Below are positions 53,887 to 63,400 of a stretch of 64,000 bases of DNA, piece after piece. The stretch comes from Pseudomonas fluorescens (lineage in GTDB: Bacteria > Pseudomonadota > Gammaproteobacteria > Pseudomonadales > Pseudomonadaceae), in the NCBI RefSeq assembly GCF_004683905.1, contig NZ_CP038438.1:5518001-5582000 (forward strand), in the 5' to 3' direction. The notes below the pieces were generated by a model. It did no database searches and had not been told where the DNA came from. It saw only the letters and a list, made by a program, of their open reading frames with translations. Each line of letters opens with the position of its first letter. The first letter of the stretch is position 1. The position numbers and the translations under genes are program-made.

Positions 53887-53981
53887 CAGCCCTGCCAACA
53901 CAGTAATCAGCGCCAGCATAGCCAGCCAAAAGTGAAACATTCGTCACCATCGATTTGGCCTCTCACCCGAAGCCACTTATC

Positions 53982-54902
53982 ATGGCGCGCCCATCCGCCT
54001 TCATAGAGTTGCTTATGCGCCGCCTGCTCACCGGCTGTTTCGTCACCCTGCTGCTGTTGCTCAACACCCTGATCCTGATCGGGCCGTTGTTGGTCTTTGC
54101 CCTGCTCAAACTGATTGCGCCGGGGCGCTGGCGCGACTACGCCTCGTGGGCGGTGATGTGGATTGCCGAGACCTGGGCGGAAATCGACAAGCTGATTTTT
54201 CGCCTGTGCATCCCCACCCAATGGGATATTCGCGGCGGCGCAGACCTGCGTGGTGACACCTCGTACCTGGTGGTCAGCAACCACCAGTCGTGGGTCGACA
54301 TTCCGGCGCTGATCCAGACTCTCAACCGGCGCACGCCGTTCTTCAAGTTCTTCCTCAAGAAAGAACTGATCTGGGTACCGTTCCTCGGTCTGGCGTGGTG
54401 GGCGCTGGATTACCCGTTCATGAAGCGCTACACCAAGGCGTTCCTCGCTAGGCACCCGGAACTGGCGGGCAAGGATCTGGAAATCACCAAACAGGCCTGC
54501 GAGCTGTTCAAACGCCAGCCGGTGACGGTGGTGAATTATCTGGAAGGCACCCGCTACACCGCGGCGAAAAGCGCGCAGCAGCAGTCACCGTTCAAGCATC
54601 TGCTCAAACCCAAGGCGGGAGGTGTGGCGTTTGTTCTGGCGGCGATGGGGGAACAGCTGGATGCGCTGCTTGACGTGACCGTGGTTTATCCACAGCAGAA
54701 GATTCCGGGGTTCTGGGATCTGATCAGCGGCAGCGTGCCGCGGGTGATTGTCGACATCCAGACCCGCGAACTCGACCCGGCACTGTCGCAGGGCGATTAC
54801 GAGAACGATCCGCAGTTTCGCCAGCAGGTCCAGAACTGGGTCAACCAGCTCTGGACCGAGAAGGATCAGCGCATCAGCGAACTGCGCGGCGAGCGCGGCT
54901 GA
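53982..54902 (+). CDS. PlsC-type acyltransferase (YihG-like)
   Basis: A 306-residue membrane-associated acyltransferase with a hydrophobic N-terminal hairpin (about 15-45) and the HX4D motif in 'SNHQSWVDI', followed by 'YLEGTRYT' (the EGTR block), typical of 1-acyl-glycerol-3-phosphate acyltransferases of the YihG branch that edit phospholipid acyl chains. Start uncertain: ATG 53982 gives a leader of 11 residues; ATG 54015 ('MRRLLTGCF') is also plausible; neither has a strong ribosome site. Confidence 0.88.
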   Translation: MARPSAFIELLMRRLLTGCFVTLLLLLNTLILIGPLLVFALLKLIAPGRWRDYASWAVMWIAETWAEIDKLIFRLCIPTQWDIRGGADLRGDTSYLVVSNHQSWVDIPALIQTLNRRTPFFKFFLKKELIWVPFLGLAWWALDYPFMKRYTKAFLARHPELAGKDLEITKQACELFKRQPVTVVNYLEGTRYTAAKSAQQQSPFKHLLKPKAGGVAFVLAAMGEQLDALLDVTVVYPQQKIPGFWDLISGSVPRVIVDIQTRELDPALSQGDYENDPQFRQQVQNWVNQLWTEKDQRISELRGERG

Positions 54903-54903
54903 A

Positions 54904-55461
54904 TCAGCTACCGGTGCCGGCGCCCCAGATGCTGCCCAGACTCTGCAGCAGCGGGCCGCCGACGCCCTGATCACCCAGGTACTTGAGCAACACCGGGGCA
55001 AACTGGCCGACCATGCCGCTGTCCATGCCCAACGCACCGAAGGCATTGTTCAGGTCGTTGGTGTCCTTGACGTTGCCCAGCGCGTTTTCCAGCCCGGCCG
55101 ACTTGCCCGACGAACCCAGCAAACCACTCAACGCCGCCAGGTTGCCGCTGCCGCCCGACAGTTTGTCGATGCCCGGCACTTCTTTGGCCAGCTGCGAATA
55201 ATCGGTGCTGCTCAACTGATTCTTGGCCAGGCCGAGCATGGCGCTGGTGCCACCGACGGCTTGCTGAGGCGTAACACCGAGACCGGTAACGGCTTGCAGC
55301 AAACCGGCGGTTTCCGAGGTCGGAGCGGCGGCGGTGGCAGCGTTGCCACCCTGCATGCTTGCAGCCGCTTTGGTCACGTCGTCCAGACTGAAGCCGGCAA
55401 ACACCGGGCTCGCTGCAAGGGTCATCAGTGAAGCCAAGGCAATACCGCGTGAAATCTTCAT
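54904..55461 (-). CDS. DUF2780 (VcgC/VcgE-like) exported protein
   Basis: A 185-residue protein with a clear Sec signal peptide (1-22, cleaved after 'SPVFA') and a Gly/Ala/Leu/Ser-rich body with repeated short helices ('GLLQAVTGLGVTPQQAVGG', 'APVLLKYLGDQGVGGPLL'), the pattern of the DUF2780 family. Its function is unknown. It is convergent with the acyltransferase (1 bp between stops) and divergent from the ECF sigma gene across 148 bp, so it may belong to that sigma factor's regulon. Confidence 0.85.
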   Translation of the reverse strand: MKISRGIALASLMTLAASPVFAGFSLDDVTKAAASMQGGNAATAAAPTSETAGLLQAVTGLGVTPQQAVGGTSAMLGLAKNQLSSTDYSQLAKEVPGIDKLSGGSGNLAALSGLLGSSGKSAGLENALGNVKDTNDLNNAFGALGMDSGMVGQFAPVLLKYLGDQGVGGPLLQSLGSIWGAGTGS

Positions 55462-55609
55462 TCAGACATCCTCTTGCGCTGTGGTAACCGCCCGTCTATG
55501 AGCGGCAAAACTGCCGGTTTGACCGGGTTTCAGCCAGCATGTTCCTCGCCGACGCATCCATTTTCAGCATAGCCACGTATATAAAACGTGAAACCGCGGA
55601 TAACCCGAG

Positions 55610-56245
55610 ATGAATGGCACAAGCGCCGTCGCTGAACTAGCCTGTGAACAGCCCGAGCAGCGCCCTCGTCGCCCGCCCATTGCCTGGAGAGCCGTCATTT
55701 CCATCGCCGACCCCGATCAGTTGCGCCAGCTGTTGGCCCAGTGCTCACTGGGCGACCGCGGTGCATTCGAAACGCTCTATCGCAGCGTTGGCCCACGCCT
55801 GCACGGCGTGGCCCTGCGCTTCATGGGCCGGGCGGATCTGGCCGAGGACGTGCTGCAGGAAAGCTTCGTGCGCATCTGGAATAACGCCTCGCGCTACGAA
55901 GCCCACTTGTCGGCGCCGCTGACCTGGATGATCAACATCACTCGCAATCAGGCCATCGACCAATTACGCAAACAGCGCGAACGGCCGCTGACCGACTTCG
56001 AACAGGACACCCTGCCGGACGATGGCCCTTCAGCCCACGACCTGTTGAACAGCAGCCGCGAAGCCAGCGCGCTGCACCGTTGCCTGGACACCCTTGACGG
56101 CATGCAGCGCCAGTCGATCAGCGTCGCCTACTTCCAGGGCCTTTCCTGCTCGGAACTCGCCGAACACCTGGCGGCACCGCTGGGCTCGGTGAAGTCGTGG
56201 ATTCGTCGCGGCATGGAGCGTCTGCGCAGGTGCCTTGAATCATGA
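55610..56245 (+). CDS. ECF sigma factor (SigK-like group)
   Basis: A 211-residue ECF sigma factor: region 2 'AFETLYRSVGPRLHGVALRF' and 'AEDVLQESFVRIWNNA', region 4 'QRQSISVAYFQGLSCSELAEHL'. The first 30 residues are a non-conserved leader, so a later start cannot be excluded, but no good ATG/GTG exists before region 2. It is coupled by ATGA overlap to its anti-sigma gene. Similar pairs respond to oxidative or envelope stress; the signal here is unknown. Confidence 0.9.
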   Translation: MNGTSAVAELACEQPEQRPRRPPIAWRAVISIADPDQLRQLLAQCSLGDRGAFETLYRSVGPRLHGVALRFMGRADLAEDVLQESFVRIWNNASRYEAHLSAPLTWMINITRNQAIDQLRKQRERPLTDFEQDTLPDDGPSAHDLLNSSREASALHRCLDTLDGMQRQSISVAYFQGLSCSELAEHLAAPLGSVKSWIRRGMERLRRCLES

Positions 56246-56916
56246 ACTACCAGACCCCCGCCTTGCGCCGCGCCCTCGCTGCCGATTACGCCATTGGCCT
56301 GATGTCGTCGGCGGCGCGTCGGCGCTTTGAACAATTGCTGCTGGATGACGCAGCACTGCGAACCGAGTTGGCGCAGTGGCAGGAGAGCCTCGCCAGCCTT
56401 ACCGAAACGCTGCCGGAGCAACCGGTGCCAGATCGGGTGTGGCAAGGCATCACCGCGCGGATCGAGCCGCAAGTACTGCACGTCCCGGAAAAACGTCCGT
56501 TCTGGAACTGGCTGCGGGTTACCGCCGCACTCTGCTCGATCGTGGTCCTGGTATTCCTCGGCTCGCTGTACAACCGCGACGACGCCCGCTACCGCGCCAC
56601 CTTGCTGAGCGCCGACACGCAGCCGGCACTGAAGGTCGAGGCGCATGCGGATTATCTGCAATTCGAACCGCTGACATTGGCGGCAGTCGGGCCAGATCGC
56701 AGCCTGGAACTGTGGGCGATACCGGCGGACGGCAAGCCGATTTCGCTGGGGGTGATTCCTGCAGGCGGCAAAGGCAAGGTTGAACTGAGCGCGGCGCAGA
56801 AAGTCTTGATCGGCCAGCCGATTGCGCTGGCGGTGAGTCTGGAACCGAAGGGTGGCTCGCCGACCGGGCAGCCGACCGGTCCTGTGCTTTACCAGGGCGC
56901 GTTAGCGGCTCTCTGA
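56242..56916 (+). CDS. RskA-type anti-sigma factor
   Basis: A 224-residue anti-sigma factor with a cytoplasmic N-terminal zinc-free anti-sigma domain (1-75, 'ALAADYAIGLMSSAARRRFEQL'), one transmembrane helix (about 95-113, 'VTAALCSIVVLVFLGSLY') and a periplasmic RskA/DUF domain ending 'GPVLYQGALAAL'. It should hold the ECF sigma factor at the membrane until proteolysed or until a signal is bound. Overlaps the sigma gene by 4 bp. Confidence 0.92.
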   Translation: MNYQTPALRRALAADYAIGLMSSAARRRFEQLLLDDAALRTELAQWQESLASLTETLPEQPVPDRVWQGITARIEPQVLHVPEKRPFWNWLRVTAALCSIVVLVFLGSLYNRDDARYRATLLSADTQPALKVEAHADYLQFEPLTLAAVGPDRSLELWAIPADGKPISLGVIPAGGKGKVELSAAQKVLIGQPIALAVSLEPKGGSPTGQPTGPVLYQGALAAL

Positions 56917-56935
56917 CTCTGGCACCACAAACCTT

Positions 56936-57069
56936 TTGTGGCGAGGGAGCTTGCTCCCGCTGGGCTGCGAAGCGGCCCAAATCTTGTGTGGGTAATTTTC
57001 CTGAGACGCCGCATGTGTGGATTTTACGACGGCTTCGCCGCCGAGCGGGAGCAAGCTCCCTCGCCACAG
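56936..57069. repeat. REPIN, family C
   Basis: Inverted copies of GGCGAGGGAGCTTGCTCCC separated by about 90 bp with an internal GC-rich inverted repeat. Confidence 0.9.
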
Positions 57070-57090
57070 GTTTCGTGCTCATCCCCATAA

Positions 57091-57118
57091 AAAACGGCGA
57101 CCTTGAGGTCGCCGTTTT
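57091..57118. terminator. Bidirectional Rho-independent terminator
   Basis: Perfect 11-bp stem AAAACGGCGAC / GTCGCCGTTTT with 6-nt loop between the convergent anti-sigma and fdhA genes. Confidence 0.92.
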
Positions 57119-57132
57119 GCATTGCCTGAAAC

Positions 57133-58332
57133 TTACGCCGCACTGAACAACCGATGCGGATCGATCACAAACTTCTTCGGCACACCGGCATCGAACTCGC
57201 CGTAACCTTCCGGCGCCTGATCGAGGCTGATGACCTGCACGCCAACCACTTCGGCGATATTGATGCGGTCCCACATGATCGCCTGCATCAGTTGGCGGTT
57301 GTACTTCATCACCGGGGTCTGGCCGGTGTGGAAGCTGTGGGATTTGGCCCAGCCCAGACCGAAGCGGATGCTCAGGCTGCCCATTTTCGCGGCGGCGTCC
57401 ACGGCACCCGGATCCTCGGTCACGTACAGGCCCGGGATACCGATCTTGCCGGCCACACGCACCACGCCCATCAGCGAGTTGAGCACAGTGGCCGGTGCTT
57501 CGGCTTTCACCCCGTCATGCCCGTGGCCGCGTGCTTCGAAGCCCACGCAGTCCACCGCGCAATCGACTTCCGGCTCGCCCAGCAGTGCGGCGATCTGTTC
57601 GTGCAGCGGCGTGTCCTTGGACAGGTCGACCACTTCAAAACCCTGAGCCTTGGCGTGCGCCAGGCGGATGGTGTTGACGTCGCCGATGATCACCACCGCC
57701 GCCCCCAGCAGACGCGCCGAGGCTGCAGCGGCCAGACCGACCGGGCCGGCGCCGGCGATGTAAACGGTGCTGCCCGGGCCAACGCCCGCCGTCACTGCGC
57801 CGTGATAACCGGTCGGGAGGATGTCGGAGAGGCAGGTCAGGTCGCGGATTTTCTCCATGGCCTTGTCGCGATCCGGCAGTTTCAGCAGGTTGAAGTCAGC
57901 GTAAGGCACCAGCACGTATTCGGCCTGGCCGCCGGTCCAGTCGCCCATGTCGACATAACCGTAGGCACCGCCGGCACGGGCCGGGTTGACGGTCAGGCAG
58001 ACGCCGGTGTGTTGCTCCTTGCAGGAACGGCAGCGCCCACAAGCCACGTTGAACGGTACGGAGACCAGGTCGCCGATTTTCAGGTTCTCGACGTCGGAAC
58101 CCTTTTCGATCACTTCGCCGGTGATTTCATGGCCCAGCACCAGACCGGTCTGCGCCGTGGTACGGCCGCGCACCATGTGCTGGTCGGAGCCACAAATGTT
58201 GGTGGACACCACACGCAGAATCACCCCGTGCTCGATCTTCCTGCCACGCGGGTCCTGCATTTTCGGATAGTCGATTTTCTGTACTTCGACCTTGCCAGCG
58301 CCGAGATACACCACACCACGATTGCCAGACAT
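57133..58332 (-). CDS. fdhA: Glutathione-independent formaldehyde dehydrogenase
   Basis: A 399-residue zinc-dependent medium-chain dehydrogenase that oxidises formaldehyde to formate with tightly bound NAD. Catalytic zinc ligands are C47 ('NICGSDQHM') and H68 ('GHEITGEV'); the structural zinc site is 'CGRCRSCKEQHTGVC'; the NAD fold is 'VYIAGAGPVGLAAA'. The sequence matches Pseudomonas FdhA. It lies downstream of soxBDAG and purU on the same strand, fitting removal of formaldehyde released by sarcosine oxidation. A REPIN separates it from purU. Confidence 0.96.
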   Translation of the reverse strand: MSGNRGVVYLGAGKVEVQKIDYPKMQDPRGRKIEHGVILRVVSTNICGSDQHMVRGRTTAQTGLVLGHEITGEVIEKGSDVENLKIGDLVSVPFNVACGRCRSCKEQHTGVCLTVNPARAGGAYGYVDMGDWTGGQAEYVLVPYADFNLLKLPDRDKAMEKIRDLTCLSDILPTGYHGAVTAGVGPGSTVYIAGAGPVGLAAAASARLLGAAVVIIGDVNTIRLAHAKAQGFEVVDLSKDTPLHEQIAALLGEPEVDCAVDCVGFEARGHGHDGVKAEAPATVLNSLMGVVRVAGKIGIPGLYVTEDPGAVDAAAKMGSLSIRFGLGWAKSHSFHTGQTPVMKYNRQLMQAIMWDRINIAEVVGVQVISLDQAPEGYGEFDAGVPKKFVIDPHRLFSAA

Positions 58333-58432
58333 GCTTTCACCTCGCTGTTGTTTTTATGGAACTGCGTTGCCCAGGCAGGCAGCGCGTTAAGTGCTCGGGT
58401 ACAGATGCTGATTGTTGTGTTGCCTGTTATGG

Positions 58433-58531
58433 CCTCTTCGCGAGCAAGCCCGCTCCCACAGTTGATCTTGGGTGTGACAGAGACCTGTGTTTCGACACAA
58501 ATCCCTTGTGGGAGCGGGCTTGCTCGCGAAA
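58433..58531. repeat. REPIN, family A, between purU and fdhA
   Basis: Inverted GAGCGGGCTTGCTCGCGA copies; spacer nearly the same as that of the REPIN at 50923. Confidence 0.9.
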
Positions 58532-58536
58532 GCGAT

Positions 58537-59394
58537 CTAAAGAACGACCGTGCGATTGGCGTTCAAAAACACCCTTCTTTCGATGTGATAACCAACCGCC
58601 CGGGCCAAAGTCAGGCCCTCGATATCCCGCCCCTTGGCAATCAGATCCTCCGGGTAATGACTGTGATCCACCGCCTCGACACCCTGGGCAATGATCGGCC
58701 CTTCATCGAGGTCGTTGTTGATGTAATGCGCCGTGGCGCCGACCAGCTTCACGCCTTTGTTGTAGGCCTGGTGATACGGCTTGGCGCCCTTGAACCCCGG
58801 CAGCAGCGAGTGGTGAATGTTGATCGCCTTGCCATCGAGCTTGCGGCACAGCTCCGGTGACAGCACCTGCATGTAGCGGGCGAGGATCACCAGTTCGGCG
58901 CCGGACTCTTCGATCACCTGCCACACCTGACGCTCCTGCGCCGGTTTGTCGTTGGGGTCGAGGGGGAAATGGTAGTAGGGAATCTGGTGCCAGTCGGCCA
59001 GCGGCTTGAGGTCCGGATGGTTGGACACCACCGCCGCCACGTCCATCGACAACTGGCCGATGCGCTGGCGGTAAAGCAAATCGTTGAGGCAGTGATCGGC
59101 CTTGGAAACCATGATCACCACTTTTGGCCGGTAGTTCGGCGCGGTCAGCTCGAAGACCATGCCGAACGCCTGACCGCGCTCGGCAAGGCCGGCGCGGAAG
59201 GATTGTTCGTCGAAACCGTCAGGCTGACGGAATTCCACGCGAATGAAGAAACGGCCCGAGAGCCGGTCATCGAACGAATGGTGCTCGGTGACGTAGCAAC
59301 CCTGCTCGAACAGAAAACGCGTCACCGCGTCCACCGTGCCGAGCACGCTGGGGCAGTCGGCGGTCAGAATCCATGTGTCTGGGGCGCGGCTCAT
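58537..59394 (-). CDS. purU: Formyltetrahydrofolate deformylase
   Basis: PurU hydrolyses 10-formyl-THF to formate and THF, balancing the one-carbon pool. The 285-residue protein has an N-terminal ACT domain ('ADCPSVLGTVDAVTRFLFEQG') and a formyltransferase-like domain with the HxSLLP-type motif 'NIHHSLLPGFKGAKPY' and catalytic Asp in 'LDEGPIIAQ'. It is positioned after soxG in the sarcosine catabolism cluster, separated by a family D element. Confidence 0.95.
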   Translation of the reverse strand: MSRAPDTWILTADCPSVLGTVDAVTRFLFEQGCYVTEHHSFDDRLSGRFFIRVEFRQPDGFDEQSFRAGLAERGQAFGMVFELTAPNYRPKVVIMVSKADHCLNDLLYRQRIGQLSMDVAAVVSNHPDLKPLADWHQIPYYHFPLDPNDKPAQERQVWQVIEESGAELVILARYMQVLSPELCRKLDGKAINIHHSLLPGFKGAKPYHQAYNKGVKLVGATAHYINNDLDEGPIIAQGVEAVDHSHYPEDLIAKGRDIEGLTLARAVGYHIERRVFLNANRTVVL

Positions 59395-59442
59395 GGTGCG
59401 GTGACTCCTGTTCTTTTGTGCGCGGTGTCTGGGGGATTTTTG

Positions 59443-59602
59443 CCCCTCACCCTAGCCCTCTCCCGGAGGTAGAGGGGACTGACCGAGGTGTTCTTTCGAG
59501 CTACGCCGACCTGAAATATCGCGGCGAACTCAGGCTCGAAAACCACACAAATCTGCTCCCTTCCCCCCTCTCCCCCCTGGGGGAGAGGGCTGGGGTGAGG
59601 GG
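59443..59602. repeat. Palindromic element, family D (copy 2)
   Basis: A 160-bp element with inverted ends (CCCCTCACCCTAGCCCTCTC at the left; GAGAGGGCTGGGGTGAGGGG at the right). The interior shares GGGA-CTGACC and GACCTGAAA blocks in the same order with copy 1 at 42649. Confidence 0.8.
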
Positions 59603-59610
59603 GTAAGCTT

Positions 59611-60243
59611 TTAGGCTTGTACGCTCAACCCGTACTCGGCCGACGCATCCTGCAACCACAACCACCAGTAGTCCGAGAAGCTGCGGCGGATCAGCAGTTC
59701 CCAGGTGTCTTCGGCGGTATGGCGAATCATCAGCTGCGACTTGGCGAACACCGTGCCCACCGCTTTGCCGACCGGGAAGTTGTTCGGGTGCACGTCGTAG
59801 CTGGTGGATTTCATCAGCACCTGACGCACGTTCGGCCCGCTCAGTTCGAGCACTTGCTGGCCGCCGCTGACGTTGACGATCGCGATGTGCAGGTCGCCCA
59901 GCGCTTCGCGCAGTTTCTGCTCGGCGGCGAATTCTTCACCGCTTGGCACGATCAGCAGCCACTCGCCCGGGCCCATCCATTGCAGGCTGGTTTCGCCTTT
60001 GACGATGACGCTCAGGGCGCCCGGCAACTCAATGCCGAGGGCCTTGTGCACGCCGGCTGCGAACGCTGCATCGTGGCCATCGCCACGAATGGTCAGGTGA
60101 CCGAGGAGTTTCTTTTCACGCACGATGACGCCGGCGTTCTTGCGACCCTTGCCGACCAGGCTGGCGAGGTCGGCATGGTGCAGCGACGACTCGGCCTTGG
60201 CCCCGGTGGTCGGGCGTTGTTGGTACACGTTGGCTGTGGTCAT
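59611..60243 (-). CDS. soxG: Sarcosine oxidase gamma subunit
   Basis: The 210-residue gamma subunit of heterotetrameric sarcosine oxidase, which oxidatively demethylates sarcosine to glycine and transfers the one-carbon unit to THF (or releases formaldehyde). 'TIRGDGHDAAFAAGVHKALG' and 'GPGEWLLIVPSGEE' fit the SoxG family, distantly similar to the GcvT fold. It lies downstream of soxA with a 160-bp gap occupied by a REPIN. Confidence 0.94.
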   Translation of the reverse strand: MTTANVYQQRPTTGAKAESSLHHADLASLVGKGRKNAGVIVREKKLLGHLTIRGDGHDAAFAAGVHKALGIELPGALSVIVKGETSLQWMGPGEWLLIVPSGEEFAAEQKLREALGDLHIAIVNVSGGQQVLELSGPNVRQVLMKSTSYDVHPNNFPVGKAVGTVFAKSQLMIRHTAEDTWELLIRRSFSDYWWLWLQDASAEYGLSVQA

Positions 60244-60294
60244 AAAGCACCTTCCTTAATTCTGACTTGAACCCTTTGCAAGCAGATCTACCGC

Positions 60295-60361
60295 TATCGC
60301 GAGCAGGCTCACTCCTACAAGGGGTACGCGATCACCTGTAGGAGTGAGCCTGCTCGCGATG
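60295..60361. repeat. REPIN, family B, between soxA and soxG
   Basis: Inverted GCGAGCAGGCTCACTCC copies with a 17-bp spacer in the soxA-soxG gap, inside the operon. Confidence 0.92.
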
Positions 60362-60403
60362 AAGTCACCGCGGTGCGACTGGCACTCCACAGGAGCCGAA
60401 CCC

Positions 60404-63400
60404 TCAAATATTCTGCCGATCACCCTTCGGATCGAAGAACACCGAAGACACAATCTCCGCCTCGATCACGCTGCCATCGGCCAGCGGCGCGAACACCCGC
60501 TCGCCCATGCGCTTCAGACCGCCCTTGACCACGCCCATGGCAAACGAATAGCCGAGGGAGTTGTGCGCGTAGCTGGAGGTCACGTGGCCGACCATGGTCA
60601 TCGGGATCGCCTGCTTGGTGTTGAACACCAGTTGCGCACCTTCCGGCAGCCAGACGTTCGGGTCGATCGGCTTCAGGCCCACCAGTTGTTTACGCTGATC
60701 CTTCACGCAGTCTTCTCGGTTCATGCCGCGCTGGCCGATCCACGAGAACGGTTTGGTGCGACCGACGCACCAGCCCATGTTCAGGTCGTCCGGGGTCATC
60801 GAGCCGTCAGTGTCCTGACCGACAATGATGAAACCCTTCTCGGCGCGCAGCACGTGCATGGTTTCAGTGCCGTACGGCGTCAGGTTGTACTGCTTGCCAG
60901 CCTCGACGATTTTCTCCAGCACGCCCATCGCGTAGTCGGCCTGCACGTTGACTTCGTACGACAGCTCACCGGTGAACGAGATACGGAACACCCGCGCCGG
61001 CACACCGCCGACCAGACCTTCTTTCCAGGTCATGAACGGGAAGGCTTCGTTGCTCAGATCGATGTCGGTCACGGCGCTGAGCAGCTTGCGGCTGTTCGGC
61101 CCGGACAGGGTCATGGTCGCCCAATGGTCGGTGACGGAAGTGAAGTACACCTTCATCTCCGGCCATTCGGTCTGGTGGTACAGCTCCAGCCATTGCAGCA
61201 CGCGAGCCGCGCCGCCCGTGGTGGTGGTCATGACGAAATGGTTGTCGGCCAGACACGCCGTCACGCCGTCGTCGAAGACCATGCCGTCCTCTTTGCACAT
61301 CAGGCCGTAACGGGCCTTGCCCACGTCGAGCTTGGTCCAGGCGTTGGTGTAAACGCGGTTGAGGAACTCGCGGGCATCCGGGCCTTGAATATCGATCTTG
61401 CCGAGGGTCGAGGCGTCGAGCAGGCCGACGCTGTCGCGCACGGCTTTGCATTCGCGCTTCACCGCGGCGTGCATGTCTTCACCGTTTTTTGGGAAGTACC
61501 ACGGACGTTTCCACTGGCCGACGTCTTCAAACTCGGCGCCGTTTTTCAGGTGCCATTGATGCAGTGCGGTGTAGCGCACCGGTTCGAAAATGTGCCCACA
61601 GTGACGACCGGCTACCGCGCCGAACGTTACCGGCGTGTAGTTCGGGCGGAACATCGTGGTGCCCATCTGCGGGATGGTCACGTTCAGCGAGCGGGCGGCG
61701 ATGGCCAGACCGTTGACGTTGCCGAGCTTGCCCTGATCGGTGCCGAAGCCCAGCGCGGTGTAGCGTTTGACGTGCTCGACCGACTCGAAACCTTCGCGGG
61801 TCGCCAGTTCGATGGCGGCGGCGGTGACGTCGTTCTGCAGGTCGACGAATTGTTTCGGCGCACGCGAGGTGCCCTTCTCGTGCGGCACCTGGAACAGCGC
61901 CAGGGTCGCCTCTTCGAGACGGCTCAGAGCCTTGGGCAGCGTGCCTTCGACCACCCCGAAACCGGCTTCACTGGCAGCGCGAGCGCCCCCTTCGAAACCA
62001 TCGGCCAGCGAATCTCCGAGGCCGTAAACGCCGTTGATGCCGCCGACGCACACACGCTTCTGCGGTGCTTCGCCCGGTACGAAACCGAGGATGTCTTCAC
62101 GCCAGATCGGCTTGCCACCGAGGTGCGAAGCCAAGTGCACAACCGGGCTGTAACCGCCGGAACTGGCGATCACGTCGCAGTCGAGCCATTCACCCGGGCT
62201 GGTCACGGTGTGCGCTTTGACGTCAATCGCGGCGATGCGGGCAGCGGTGACGCGCTTGCTGCCACGGGCCTCGATCACGGCGCTGCCGGTGAGGATGCGA
62301 ATGCCTTTGGCGCGGGCTTCTTCCACCAGCGCACCCCGCGGATTGCTCCGCGCATCGGCGATGGCCACCACTTGCAGGCTGGCGTCGAGCCAGTCCAGCG
62401 CCACGCGGTAGGCGTGATCGTTGTTGGTGCTCAGCACCAGCTTCTTGCCCGGTGCCACGCCGTAACGGCGCACGTAAGTCGAGACCGCACCGGCAAGCAT
62501 GTTGCCCGGCACGTCGTTGTTGCCGTAGACCAGCGGACGCTCGTGGGCGCCGGTCGCCAGCACTACACGCTTGGCGCGGACACGGTGGATGCGCTGACGC
62601 ACCTGACCGATCGGCGCACGGTCACCGAGGTGATCGGTGAGGCGTTCGTGGATGGTCAGGAAGTTGTGGTCGTGGTAGCCGTTGACCGTGGCGCGCGGCA
62701 ACAGCAGCACGTCCGGGGTGTTTTTCAATTCAGCGATAACGCTGGCCACCCACTCGATCGCCGGTTTGCCATCGAGGCTTTCGCGGGAATCGAGCAGACT
62801 GCCGCCGAACTCTTCCTGCTCATCGGCGAGGATCACCCGCGCACCGCTGCGCGCAGCCGCCAGGGCCGCGGCGAGACCGGCAGGGCCGGCGCCGACGATC
62901 AGCACGTCGCAGTGCTGGTTCATGTAGTCGTAGGTGTCCGGATCGACTTCGGTCGGCGAACGGCCCAGACCGGCAGCCTTGCGAATGTACTTCTCGTAGG
63001 TCATCCAGAACGATTGCGGGTACATGAAGGTTTTGTAATAGAAACCCGGCGGCATCAGCTTGCCGCCGACCTTGCCGAGAATCCCCATCATGTCGTTGTT
63101 GACGCTCGGCCAGCCGTTGGTGCTGGTGGCGACCAGGCCTTGGTACAGCGCCTGTTGCGTGGCGCGCACGTTGGGAATCTGCGTGGCTTCGGTGGCCCCG
63201 ATCTGCAGCACGGCGTTCGGCTCTTCGGCACCGGCGGCGAAGATCCCGCGTGGACGCGAATACTTGAAGCTGCGGCCGATGATGTCGACGCCGTTGGCGA
63301 TCAGTGCCGAGGCCAGCGAGTCGCCCTCGAAGCCTTTGTAGCTCTGACCGTTGAAGGTGAAGCTCAGCACTTTGTTGCGGTCGATCCGTCCACCGTTGGA

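Noticed and set aside
28326..58531. Regularly recurring palindromes as a possible CRISPR array
   Set aside because: The repeats are scattered singly or in inverted pairs over tens of kilobases, not as direct repeats with uniform spacers; they are REP/REPIN elements.
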